DNA of 64,000 bases from Pestalotiopsis fici W106-1 (taxonomy: Eukaryota > Ascomycota > Sordariomycetes > Amphisphaeriales > Sporocadaceae): contig NW_006917094.1 of NCBI RefSeq assembly GCF_000516985.1, positions 2,976,001 through 3,040,000 on the forward strand, in the 5' to 3' direction. Shown piece by piece: positions 34,876 through 46,717 of this stretch; the stretch's first letter is position 1, and each line of letters opens with the position of its first letter. The position numbers were made by a program, and so were the translations under genes. The notes below the pieces were generated by a model. That model was not told where the DNA came from. It saw nothing but the letters and a program-made list of their open reading frames with translations, and made no database searches.

Positions 34876-37800
34876 ATGCCGAGTCTCTTTTCGCGAATAA
34901 GGGGCAAAGATGGCCAGGGTAAACCCAAAAAGAAGAAGACCGGCCTGGATGATCTCGCGGGCCACGCTGACGCGAAGCCGCGCTGGGACGATGCATACGC
35001 ACGAACAACAGTAGAGCCCGAGGAAATCGCAAATCTGGTCAGATGTTGTACGCTGGAACTCAAGGCAAGGGGTATGTAACAACACCAACAGAAAGGAGGC
35101 ACACGCGCAAGTCTTTATAGAGGCATTGCATAGCTTTCGGTGCATTTCGCAAGCTTCAAAGCTCGAGGCTGACATGTTGGGACGATATAGCTCTGGATCA
35201 TCCGTTTCTTCTTCTACCTTTCCGGCCAACTTCAGACCCGAGCGCGGTCCGCATTTTTATACGTCATTTCTTCGATGCGAACCCAACACCCCAAGGAGAA
35301 GCACTGGCGCAAGAGCTTCGTATGACTGAGCCCATGGTACAATAATCTTTTTTTTTTTTAATATCACCCTGTGGTCCTTCGGGAGCTTTACAAAGAGGAC
35401 TAACAGCAAAGCAGGTAATTTCGGGTGTATTAAAATGGTGCTGGAGCAGAGTCCAAGGTGGTGTGGTTGGTTGGGATGCTTACGAGCTCTTCAAAGTTGG
35501 CGAGCAAGACTCCAATTTGGCTCGCGATGCCTTCACCACCTTCATTCCTCTAAGTGTTGAGAACGAGGCGCGTTCCAGTATTATTTTTGACTATTTTGAT
35601 CTCATGTCGGCGGTTGCAGCCCACGGCAAAACCAATGGTTTCAGCGGGCGCAAGCTTTCGCGCATGGCATCCTGGTGGGCTTTTGAATATAAAGACACAG
35701 GCAACGGTTTCGACGGTGGTTACAGGTTCTGGCTGACGTACGTAATTCTGCCGCTCGGAGATTTAAACCTGGTTTGCTGACAAGGTGACTGCAGCGCGGC
35801 TGATGCCACAAGCCATATGTTCTTCGCATACCTGCGATCCCTGGCCCCTCAACCTACCGTCGGTGGTATTTCCATGCTTCCAAGATCACTACAGAAACTA
35901 TTGCAGGAAACCGAGTATCCACCACACAACCCGTCTTTGATGCAGTCTTCTACATACAGGGTCAACATGATCGTGGATACTGTATCCCCAACGCCATTTG
36001 CGCTGCTACGACGTGCCAACCACTTCCAGTACCGCGATACTGACAAGGCATTGCACGAGTTCTCCGAGTACGAAGACCCTATTCAGGCGCTTACCGAGGA
36101 ATGTCGCAGAGTGCTCAAGGCTATTTCCTTGGCAAATCAATCCCAGGTCTCTAGCTCCAAACACTCGACGGGATTGCGGGATGCATCATGGTCACGTTTT
36201 GAGGACATAGGATTTGGAGGCGCCCTGGAGGAAGAGGACGATGACGACGAACTGCCCAAAAGCCAGCCGACGCGAGGTCTAAGGACGACACCTGCATCTG
36301 GGGCCCAAGGAGGAGGTCGGCCGACCACCCCATCGTGGGCTGATTTCCTATCTTCCGGCTTTGTGGACGACTCGCCGCACAGCCCGAATATGTTGCTGCC
36401 TCCGGACAAGGTTTTGCCGCCGATTGACGCAGGTGTGCGCCAACGCAGCGCGCAATCTCACCGCCCGCGCCTCGAGTCTAACCAGCATCTCGAGCCCGGT
36501 GAGCTGGCCAGTATCACCAGATTCGATCTTGATGATGCTTTCTGGTGGGTGTGGATGAGCAGTCTAGCGCCCGAGGAGACTGCCGAGCGAAAGTCCGCCT
36601 TTGGTCGTTGCGCCGTCATCGAGACCGTGATCAGATCGGGCAGATGGCTGATCATGGAGGAAACTGTCAAGGGCGCAGCGGCCGAACCAGATGCCAATGC
36701 GTACTTGGCTGAAAAGAAGGGATTCTTCAGCTGGACCCGACGCAACAAGGGGGTTTCGCGTAGTAAGTCGACCGGAAAACAGACCCTTGACAAGCACAAC
36801 CGGCTGAAGCCTGGCGCGACCAACGGAGCCGGCTTGAGCAAGACGAGTATTGGCCCCGACCAACAAGCAAAGATTCAGGCTGCAGCGCAGCAACTTCAAG
36901 CGAAACAAGCTCAGGAACAACAGGCTGCGACTAGTCTCCCAGAACGCCGCGGACGCACAGATGTAGAGGTTATGAGGGAGAAGACTAACAGTGTTCTTAC
37001 CTTGCAGCCCGTTATCATGAAAGAGGCTTCACCGGCAATGAAATGGGCCAACAAGTACGATAAAGACGCTATTCGTGAGGCTTACCTGGGAAACATCAAC
37101 GCCGGTCGTGGATTGGGCCAAGCCACCATGCAGACGAACGGGCATGCCGACTATGATGCTGCCACGAATGGAAACCGTCTGCCCGACTTGCCTGAAAAGT
37201 CTCCATCAGCCATCTCACTAGCCAAACCACAATCTCCCGTCATCGTTGAACCAGAGGCTCCGCAGCAACTAGTAGAGCCAGCCGTCCAGCCAGAAGTTCC
37301 GTCGAAACCGGTTCGAGATGTTCAGACGGGTGGTACTGGGCGCGATTCTCCTCTGCCTCCGCCTCCCACCGACTTTGATACCATGCGGGTGGCAATGGCA
37401 TCGCCAGAGCCGGGCTCCAGCCCTGACAACAAGAAGCCCAAGAAGCTCCACAAGGAAGAGAAACGTGGAGGGGGTGGCCTGCGCAAGCTCTTCAGTCGCC
37501 GGAACCGGGCTTCCAAGCTCCCAGAGAACGCCACGATGGACCTCAACACCATGCTGGCCCAGGACACGGTACAACCCATCTCTGCACAAGCCGACATCAA
37601 GGCATCAAGCAATGCTGCACTTGCAGCTCCGGCGGAAGTGAAGGAAGAGGATATCACCCCGGTCCAGTCTCCAGTATCGCAAGCACCCCACGAAGCAGCT
37701 TACGAAGCATCTGTTGACGAGAATGTTTCGCGAATTGACTCAGCCGATGCTCACCACGCCAATGACGAGTTCTCCCGTTTTGACCAAGGCCCTTTGACTG

Positions 37801-38227
37801 ACCAGCCGGCATTTGCGCCCGAGGAAGATGACAGCGAGGATGATGCCACGCCGCCACCGATCGCTCGTCATGCTCCGGACCACAGCCCTCCGATGGCCGA
37901 CGAGAGGCTTTCTGAAGAAGGAGCACCTTCACCTACTGTGCCAATGCAGGACAGATGGGCACAAATTCGCAAGAACGCAGCTGACCGGGCTCGTCACAGC
38001 GAGGAGCAAAGCAGAGGCGGGTACAGCAAGACAACTGATGATGACGAAAACACCAGTGGCGAAGAGAGTGAGTAGAAGGTGGCACCAAAGACTGCAAAGA
38101 AGGATACTGACAAGTGATGATAGCGATCGAGTCTCGCGTTGCCCGTATCAAGGCTCGAGTCGCCGAATTGACAGGCAATATGGAGGGCACGACTGGACCC
38201 GGCAGCTACACTCCTCCGAGACGCTAG
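34876..38227 (+). CDS. MSB1: MSB1-type polarity/morphogenesis protein
   Basis: 1013-aa protein of the Msb1/Mug8 family. Exons: 34876-35071, 35191-35336, 35415-35737, 35795-38067, 38124-38227; every junction keeps frame. Seen: N-terminal MPSLFSRIRGKDG, RWDDAYARTTVEPEEI, FLLLPFRPTSDPSA, GGVVGWDAYELFKVGE, AAHGKTNGF and FFAYLRSLAP, the conserved order of the Msb1 domain (roughly residues 30-450). The remainder is Pro/Ser/Glu-rich and probably disordered, with a basic patch KKPKKLHKEEKRGGGG. A short helical end, ESRVARIKARVAELTG, is encoded by the last exon. Known for the family: Msb1 is a RhoGAP-like cortical protein linking Cdc42/Rho1 polarity modules and glucan synthesis at growth sites. Retaining the last intron would end the protein at GEESE and remove the terminal helix. 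Confidence 0.9.
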
Positions 38228-39825
38228 GGACGAATTTTCGAGGAAGATTTTAATTTTGATGCAACGCAAGGTTGAAGCTCTTTGAGAATCTCGTCCAGTC
38301 TGCCGACACTATCTGACTTCCCTATGTCCTTTTTCTGCTTGTCCTCCATTCAGCATTTTCCCCAGCTGCTGACATGCCTGCAACGGCTACTACACTTGGC
38401 TCGTTGCGCTTTATTGCCTATTCTTTTTTTTCCCTGTTTATATTTTCGATGATACCACTAGAAAACTGTTTGCCCTCTGCTTTCACTGTTTTCCATCACA
38501 ACACGCAAGTCCGCTACAGTTTGTCCACGGACCTTTCCGATTTCGACATTCCTGTTCTGTTTCGCACCGTCAGAAGTTATGGAGGGTTTACCCCTTTGTT
38601 TCTGATGAGTATTTAATTCTTTTCTTCGCCTTCTTCGATATTATCGGCGATTCAGCGTTCTTGAACCATTTGCCTGCCAATACTTGATCGCGACGCCACG
38701 TCAGGAGTTCTTTGTTACGTGCCGGGAAATCTAATGGGCAACGAGAGGATGAAAGACCTGGCATGATGCCATTGATAGTGGAGCAAGTTGGACGGGAGTT
38801 GACATAGTTGAGATACCTTCACAAAATCGAATTTGAAATCTTCTCTTCTGCCTCTCTTCTCTAATTGTTTTCTTGTCCAATCTTTAGAATCTTCACAAGC
38901 ATCCTGACATCTCGGGCATGGCGGCATTCTTGCCAATACAAGGTAGTCTTTATGTAGGTAATCAATGATTCCGGGCTACGATGGTCACATTTGTGGTCGA
39001 TCACCAGTTGATGCCGTTCATGCTCTTCATCGAATTTGTAAGTTATGACGTTGGTAAGCACGAGAGACAGCAAACTCCACATGACTACGAGATGGATCAA
39101 GACAGGGCAGAGACAGAAGACCCCGACTGAAGATACTAGAGACAGTCTCATATATTAAGCGATGGTAAGATGGGGATGAGGCTGAGAAGGGCGAGACAAA
39201 CCGTCGCACTATCCAAGCCGTCGGGTCAGTCGAGGTGGGTATCAGTGGATGGAAATTATATTATGACATGGGGGNNNNNNNNNNNNNNNNNNNNNNNNNN
39301 NNNNNNNNNNNNNNNNNNNNNNNNNNNNNNNNNNNNNNNNNNNNNNNNNNNNNNNNNNNNNNNNNNNNNNNNNNTGGTTATGAAGCAGATACAGGCGCCG
39401 TGTCCGAAAAGTGCTGCCCAAGGTAGTACCTATTTTACTCCATGGGGGGCTGCAATTTTAGCGCAAAACCTTGGCTGCTCTAGCCTCTAGTAGCCTCTGG
39501 GGCGTCAACATTAGCAGCAGACGCACGGTCACAACTTTGACCGTTTTGAACCTTCCCAAGTTCGCCAACGACAATTGATACAGGAGCTCTCACCTTGAGT
39601 CTTCTCTCTTCTTTCTTCTGAACAACCTAGATCATAAATACAACGATTCTATTTTCATTCTCGTTCCAGCACTGACAGGATATAGAGGCCGCCTCCTGGA
39701 AATGAGGCATCGTTAAAAATATACAGGACGCCGGGGCGGTCGTCTTGAGAAAACCATCCCTTCAACCCATCTGTGAACTCCATCGACACTCTCTATTCCT
39801 TTCCAACAAAAAAGGAGTCGCCGCC
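38228..39825. other. Intergenic with assembly gap
   Basis: MSB1 3' region, a 100-N gap, and the promoter of the SET-domain gene. No gene is recognised, but something could be hidden in the gap because its true size is unknown. Confidence 0.4.
39275..39374. other. Assembly gap (100 N)
   Basis: Exactly 100 N following GACATGGGGG-like sequence; length unknown. Confidence 0.98.
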
Positions 39826-42043
39826 ATGGTGTCATCTGATAAGGCCGCTGACGCACACACCGAGTTGTCGCAATATATCGCCCGGATACTGCTAGAGCGC
39901 TCAAATTGGTCGCTAGAATCTCTTGATCATCCAGTCTTGCGTATCGAGGCTCATTGTGAGTGCGGCCCAAGTTCTTATTGCAGCCAACTCTGCTTCTGGG
40001 CCTTTCCTTGGTATGAAGAGTATGCGTGATGCAAGAGTCTGAATAGACATGATTCTGGCCCTGGAATATGAACCATTCAAGTAAACGCTAACCTTGCATG
40101 CCCGTAGTGGAGGAGGAGAGCTCCCAAGGTGAGCGAACCGGGCAGTCTAGGCCCGTCTTTAGTCATGTTGTCGATCTCTCGGCCACAAAGACTTCAGAGC
40201 CGAGGACGCGGCAGATAAAAGCGGCGCCGGTGCCTCCCCGCGCCGCGCCGGACAGGGCCGCCGCATGCCCCATTGAGCCAGAGGATCGCCCAGAGGAACC
40301 ACGAAATACCATTCCAGGTAAATCCGTGACTGAGGGTGCTGATGATGCCGAGGAAGAAAACTGTTCTGAAGCTGCTTCAGAGAGCCACCACAAGGGGACC
40401 GGCGGACTGAGACTAGCCCGCTCCGACTCCAACCTCGTCGAGGACACGGACAGCCAGAGGCAGATACACAGCGGCGACAAGTTCCCGAAGCGACGAAAAG
40501 TGAAGCCCGAGGGCCACTTTCTGCAGCCTTCGACACTGGACAAGCTCATTGGCGGTATTTGGGAGCAGATCCACGGAACTGTGAGCCTTGACCCCCAGAA
40601 TCTCGTGCAGCAGTTGCAGCTTCGGGGCGGTGACGACAACAATACCGGCGGAACAACAATCGAAAGCCCTATTGGCGGTTTTCTCATGGCTCCGCCTGTG
40701 GGCACAACGCAGTTGATCGCGGACGAAGCAGCCAAGCCGCGTGATGACACCAGGACCGCGATACCAGAGATGAGCGATGCCTTTAGCCGGAGCAACGTAT
40801 TCTGTCGGCAGGTCACACAGGCTAGTCGAGCTTGTCGGTCCCTTGAAGTCATTGTGCAAGCCCGCTGGGTCGAATATTTTGATGCCTACGTGGACGGCTG
40901 GGCTCGCGCAAATGCAGGAGTACCAAGGAGTCGCTACAACAGTAAGTTCTGCTTCGAAACCTTTATTACGTCTAATACTTTGTAATACGTCAAGACTCTT
41001 GCTGAATCCCATGTCACCATCATGTAGAGGCAGCTTTGATGGGCGCATGCGCCGACTTTGGCTGGTCAGAGAAGGAGCTGCGTAATAAGATGTACGTCTG
41101 GCGAGGCTACAAGGAAATCAAGGACGCCGGCGGCTGGGTAGCTCTCGTCTTTGCTGGGATGGGCATCTACCGCTTCTGCAAGTATCGGATTGGGTTTGAC
41201 AAGGAGAGTATGCAGAGGTTGAGGAACTTACGGCCAGCCATGGAGGTCGCGGCTGATACCTTGCATCCACAATGGAGACAGCTACTCACGGTCCTTGGCG
41301 AGTCCTCTGAGAAGCTATATCATGGACACCAGCACGATTGGGTCGTGCAACTAGACGGGACCAATCCTATTCCCCTTCGGAACACATATCTCCAGTGGGA
41401 TCCGCAGTTTAGCTACCGGCAGCTCGATGAGTCGATCGTAGACGAGGCAACATGGGGCTGCGACGATCCGCGGTGGTCCATGCCAGCGAGTGATGTTGTT
41501 AGGGCGTCGGCTCTCCCCCTCTGCGAGACTTGCGAAAAGGAGCAATCGGATGATCCAAAGCTCAACAACTGTTACTGCTTCCCGACACTCTTTGGCTGCG
41601 CAGTCACTTCGCCGAGCCCCGTGCTCGTGTTCCGGACTCCCGACGGCAAGAACAATGGGCTGTTGGCACTATGTGCGTTCGAGAGAGGGGCGCCCATCGG
41701 TGAGTTTGTCGGCCTCGTCACCAAGGGCTTCCGCGAGGTCGACGTCATGGAGAGCACGACATCCTCGTCCGGGTCGCCGGGCAGCAGCGTCAGCTATCAG
41801 ATATGGCAAGGACGGCAAGGCAACTTTACACGCTTTGTCAACCATAGCTGCAAGGCCAATTCTCAGTACCAGCGCTTCACGTGGCTACACACGCAGCGCA
41901 TCATTCTTGTCAGCAAGGGCATCGATGCTGGTACCGAGATCACCGTCGATTATTCGGACAAGTATTGGAAAGGCTTGAACAAGGCGTGCCTGTGCGGGGA
42001 GAGCTGCTGCCGGTACAGAAAAGCGGATAGTGACAAGCGTTGA
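39826..42043 (+). CDS. SET-domain protein, probable lysine methyltransferase of atypical architecture
   Basis: 659 aa; exons 39826-39955, 40108-40941, 41028-42043 (donors GTGAGT and GTAAGT, acceptors TAG). The start sits in a textbook context, GCCGCC-ATG-G. Seen: residues 1-200 charged and poorly conserved. A Cys-rich stretch CETCEKEQSDDPKLNNCYCF near 487 resembles a reduced pre-SET zinc region. The SET core follows, with GEFVGLVT, FTRFVNHSCKANSQY (Asn593, His594, Ser595, Cys596), EITVDYSDKYW and a post-SET CLCGESCCRY at the end. NHS and the YxDKYW tyrosine are the expected AdoMet and active-site elements. Known: such enzymes use S-adenosylmethionine to methylate lysines, often in histones; pre/post-SET cysteines are typical of H3K9 enzymes (Clr4/DIM-5). 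The pre-SET here has fewer cysteines than those, so the substrate is not assigned. Confidence 0.85.
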
Positions 42044-44631
42044 AATTAGACATACACAGAATCTCATGAAAACAACCTTTCATGGCTCGCGAACAGCGCA
42101 GAACTGATTTGAGGCTTTGGATCAATAGCCTTTGTTGGCTCTGACTTTTCCCTGTTTCAAATCGACCGCACGTCGTGGATCGTGATATCTACATTGTCCA
42201 GTCTCTTCCACCATTTTCATTGTGGTTTGGTGTAATGTGTTACTGATTGGACAGCATACCTTTCAGAAGGTGAGAATACAATATATACAATTACCTGGAT
42301 ATGACACCAGAGTTTCTCCTTCAAGACGGTATCGTATATAGGTGGCCTCTCCTCGAGACGAACCATAAGCATCTACATTAGTCAATAGCGCTATCAACAC
42401 ATACAAAACCTCTGACAACTAAAAGTCGTTCTGGCTCGCTCCCACTATTCAGCTACATCCGCTTGTCAAGGTAGACGGTACAACATATCTACTTTGTGGG
42501 TATAAATTAAGCTTTTCCTTTTCTGCGGAAGGCTTCAAGATAGCCCCTGAGGTGTGACGGCAGCTCAGGTGGCGTTCATAAGGGCGGAGCCGTCCCAAAT
42601 ACCATCAGGTCCTTGTTAACCTCCTCCTACGGAATAATTCCAAGACATCAAAGATCAATAACGCCTGGAAAGAAATATATAAGAGAGAAAATTGGGAAAG
42701 AAAAGATTATAAGAGAAAGAAGGATAAGGCGGAAATAGAGTCCTGTCCGTATGGCAATGGTACCGGGGCATTAAGTAGGTCTCGCCAAGAACATCTTTGC
42801 TCCAAACGAAGACAGTTAATTGACATTTTGGCAGGAGCAAGAGATGTAATCAAACTCGGAAGAGATGGGGAGGAGACAAGCAAAGGCATCCGAATGTTGA
42901 TAATTTCTTGTATTTTTCTTTTCTTTCAAGATTCCTTGCCGCCGCTTGCAACGCTTTCCGACAAGGGAAAAAAGATCTTTCACTACAAGACTGCGGAGCA
43001 GGATCTTGAAAAGCACAACGTATTTGCAGAATATTTCTCTAATCTCCAGGATAAATGAGAGCCACAGACTGTCTCAGTCACTCCCTTGATACTCGCCAGA
43101 AATGTAGTGATTTTGGTCGCTCTGTGGGCGCCTGATGATGAGGTTGCAATGTGCAAAGAGGGAATACCCGAGCTCAGTCACAAGTCATCTCTTTAAGCTA
43201 TGGAAGTTATAGAAGCCATACAGACCACTCAAGGACGACAAAGACTGTCCAGTTGGGGACAAGACCAAAGTCTCAACAGACGTACGAAAAAAAAGACAAA
43301 GCCACAGTTGAGTTGCCATATGCAGAGCTGATAGATTTGTAATACAGCATGCCTAACACTGTTTTAGGTATCTATCGCTTCAGAAAGCTGACATTGATAC
43401 TTCCAAGATACTTCTCTATTGGAACCCAGTTCTAAAGCTCGAGTCGTATTAGAGTGCGAAGGATATATTTTCTTTCCAAAAAAAGCCACAAGAGCTAATC
43501 CACCCAGCAACCCAGCTCGGACAGCGACCCAGTAAAACATCCGAAAGAGCATGGAGGGTTTCATTGCAGAATAATAATAATAATAAATGTACAGAGTCTG
43601 ACGTGAGTTTGGAATTCCTTGGAAACGGAATCCCCATTGAGAAAAAGGATGTTCCCGGGGATCCCGGTCGCCGCGTGGTTTTATTGTCGCTTATCTGCTT
43701 GATTACCTTTTTTTTTTTTTTTTTTTTTCAAAAGCAGGTGGGAGTTACTGGGAGGAAAGGAACAAATAAAAAACGCCACACAGGTGTTGAAGGATCATGA
43801 ACCCTTTCTTCTTCCCTTGCAAGGGTGGCATGGAGTCAGGAGTTTCTAGATGCCACTCGGTTAAGCAGCAATGGCGGCATTGGTTGCCGTCATCCAACGG
43901 TCTTTTGCTTAAGCTGTGTGGCTCGGCACCGTTCACATGCATGTATAGGTCAGCCCATTGCGTATTTGCTAAGAATTAAGCGGTGGCGTATGTAAAGGCA
44001 TGCTTTTGAGACTTGGCGTGCACACAGTATAGGTAATCAGGAATTTGTATAAACCGTTACACAATTTTTTATACGGGCCGCCGCTTACTCGAAAACAAAG
44101 CATGCGTGGTCGCTAGACTACCGTGCTATGGAAACGCCAGAAACTCCTTGAACCTAGACAGCCGTGGCTCCGTGACTTTTTCTAATTAAGCAATAAGGCC
44201 CAATGTGCTCCTCCATGGACAGCTGCCAAATCTCCATTAATCATGCCTCGTATCTGCAAATAAACCAGCCACTATACCACGGAGCAGTAGGGTTGAAAGA
44301 TATAAAATCAAAAGCAAGTGCTAGACCAATGCCAAACGCCATACCATGCTTAGTAGGGATTGAAAGGTATATGCCTGCCGACATGAGTGGTCGACATGAA
44401 GAAGAATGAAGGACCAAGGCAAGAACTAGTGGGATATCCAGTGGAAGAATGAAATTGACCATTGCCGGATCAAACAACAAGAACGAAGGACGCTGAATAC
44501 TTTTGGAACGCTCCAAGCAGAATGTTATACACTCGTCAAAGATGTTGCAAATCAAATCTCAAGGGTTTTTGAATATGCAAGGCGAGATGGAAATTTTTTA
44601 GATCCTTTACAAGCTAAGCGAGATATCCACT
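42044..44631. other. Convergent 3' intergenic region
   Basis: 2.6 kb between the SET gene (plus) and the MADS-box gene (minus). Contains T21 at 43708-43728 and an AATAATAATAATAAATG run near 43569. A frame at 42828-43058 without an ATG and a minus frame at 44241-44555 show no family features. Confidence 0.45.
43708..43728. repeat. Poly(T) tract, 21 nt
   Basis: Uninterrupted T run in the convergent region between the SET gene and RLM1. Confidence 0.9.
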
Positions 44632-46717
44632 TCATGTGTCAATCTTTACTCTCTTGATTTCGTCTGGGCCGTCCGAGGCCGGGCCAGCAGTGTTGATCTC
44701 GGGGCTCTTTCGTTTGTTGGAGTTCTCGTCGCGCAAAAACGAAGGCCCGGTACCGTGGACAGGAGTAGCAAAGTTGAGTGGACTTGGCAGGGTATTGCTG
44801 TCGTTTCTGGAAAAGTTCCATTCGGGGTAGAAGCTGCTGGGACTTGGCAGGAACTCCGTGTTGAGGAAACGAGATGGCAACGCAGACACAGGCGTGTCAA
44901 TGTTCATATTACCTCCCTGCTGCGACTGAGAAATGGGCCGAGCAAACGGGTTGGGCGGCCCGGTTGCGCCGGCAGATAGGAGCGCAGAGGCAGATGGCGA
45001 CGGCGGCGGCAGCACGACACCGCCAGTCGGCTGAGAATCACTGCCGTTCCGCCTGGTGGGCTGAACTGCCGATTCCGAGATATTCCGTGGCGATGTTGTT
45101 GTGAGAGTTTCAGCCGTGTTGCTACCGGCTTCCGACTGTTCATCAGGAATCTGAACTCTCAGTCTTGGTCGAGGTGCGCCATCTCGCAGGCTGTTGGACC
45201 TCGAGGGCGGCGTAAAAGAAGTTTCTGGGATGGTGGGAACCGAGTTTCTACCAAGGCTGGGAATATTGTGCCTCTGCGAAAGTGGCGGAGATGAATCCGC
45301 GTTTGTTCGCGAGACAGAGCCAACATCTACAGACTGTGCGCGGCTCCCATTCGGACCCGATTCTTCCTTCAGACCAGAAGCAAAGGATGCCAAATGCTGA
45401 GATAGAATTGACCGGTTCTCATCAATGGGGGTGAAGATGCTGTGCTGCTTGCGCTGCGGCATCTTCTTGATGGCGGACGCAGTGTCGAGGAAAGGTTGAT
45501 GGGGCTTTTCAGAGTTCGGCTCTGGCTTCGGCTCCATGGGCGCCGGCGGCTGCGGTTCCTGCGACAGTCGGCGATGGATCTGGGGGACCTCCAAGTGCTG
45601 AGGCTGAGGTTGAGGAGGAGACATCTGAGGAACTGGCTGCGGAGGGAGCTGCGAAGGGTGCGATTGCGGCGGTGACATGCGCTGGTGGGTTTGAGCAGGC
45701 GGAGGTGGAGGAGCTTGCGGCGGATAGGTCGGGGGAGGTACGGAAGTCCGTCTCTGCTCGTCAACGTAGGGCTGCATTTGCGGAGGAGGTACCGACGCCC
45801 GCCTTTGGTCTTCAACGTACGAGGGCTGCATTTGAGGGTGTTGAGGATGTTGTGGGTGTGGGGGCGGCTGGTACGCATATTGTGGTTGTGGCTGCGGCGG
45901 CATGGAATGTTGTACATTTGGGGGCATCGTCTGGTTCGGGGGCTGGTAAATGTGCGGTTGCGGCATGTAAGCGTATCCGTTTGGCTGTGGTCCCGGAGGG
46001 CCCACTGGTTGCGGCATGCCAGGTCCTCTACGGTAGTCGTTTCTCGAAGAAGGTCTCGAGCCCATTTGCGGCGGCTGTGGAGTATGGCCGCGGGGAGCAA
46101 ACGGGGCGCCGTTGATGGGAGGTGAAGCCGAGGGAGTATGACCGCGCAGATGCGGAAACGGAACATGCTGAGCTGAGTATTGGGGAGGCATCATGTGTGG
46201 CTCTACAGAGCCCTCATGGACGTGGGGAGGAGTGCCTTCGCCGTCGTCATCCTCGTCGTCGTCTGCGCCGCCGTTGAAGTCGGCCGGGCCTTTGTGCTCA
46301 TTGGGACCACCGTGCTGCAACAGATATACTCGTTAGCATCAATTTATGACAATGGCTTGGTCTAATGTGGGATCCGTTGTACGTACATATTGGTATTTCG
46401 TGATGAGCTCACGCATGTCCGCCGAAGAATATTCGTACAGCTTCTTATTGCTCCCAAAGATGAAGACGGCGACATCGACAGAGCAGAGCACAGAGAGCTC
46501 ATGAGCCTTCTTGAACAGGCCACCTTTTCGCTTTAGAAATGTGCTAGAGGAGCAGAAGAGTTAGTAAACAGCATTGATGGCCTTGTGGCATTATTTGCGA
46601 CAGAAGAATCTGGCTCGGGGAGCTGGAGGTGCGCTGGAGGGGGGAGGCGGGTAAAGCTTACACAGAACGATTTCTGTCATCCTTGATGGCCTTGATCTCG
46701 ATCTTTCTCCTGCCCAT
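44632..46717 (-). CDS. RLM1: RLM1-type (MEF2-like) MADS-box transcription factor
   Basis: Nuclear regulator of 631 aa. Exons in transcript order: 46717-46662, 46543-46387, 46314-44632; all junctions keep frame. Seen: MADS domain from residue 1 ([49 protein letters not shown]), then [20 protein letters not shown], the extension characteristic of Rlm1/Smp1 proteins. The rest is Pro/Gln-rich with runs of PQPQ and PPPP, then Ser/Thr-Pro segments (likely MAP-kinase target and docking region), ending [10 protein letters not shown]...IKRVKIDT, a basic end. Known: Rlm1 is activated by the Slt2/Mpk1 MAP kinase of the cell-wall-integrity pathway and binds CTA-W4-TAG. Two such sites lie in the upstream gene-free DNA (51558-51577). 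Confidence 0.93.

Noticed and set aside
42828..43058. Possible small gene ending in FHYKTAEQDLEKHNVF-like sequence
   Set aside because: The frame lacks an ATG near its beginning and I know no matching family; kept as non-coding.
44241..44555. Minus-strand 104-codon ORF next to RLM1
   Set aside because: Lies in the RLM1 3' region, no start context or family match; probably chance.
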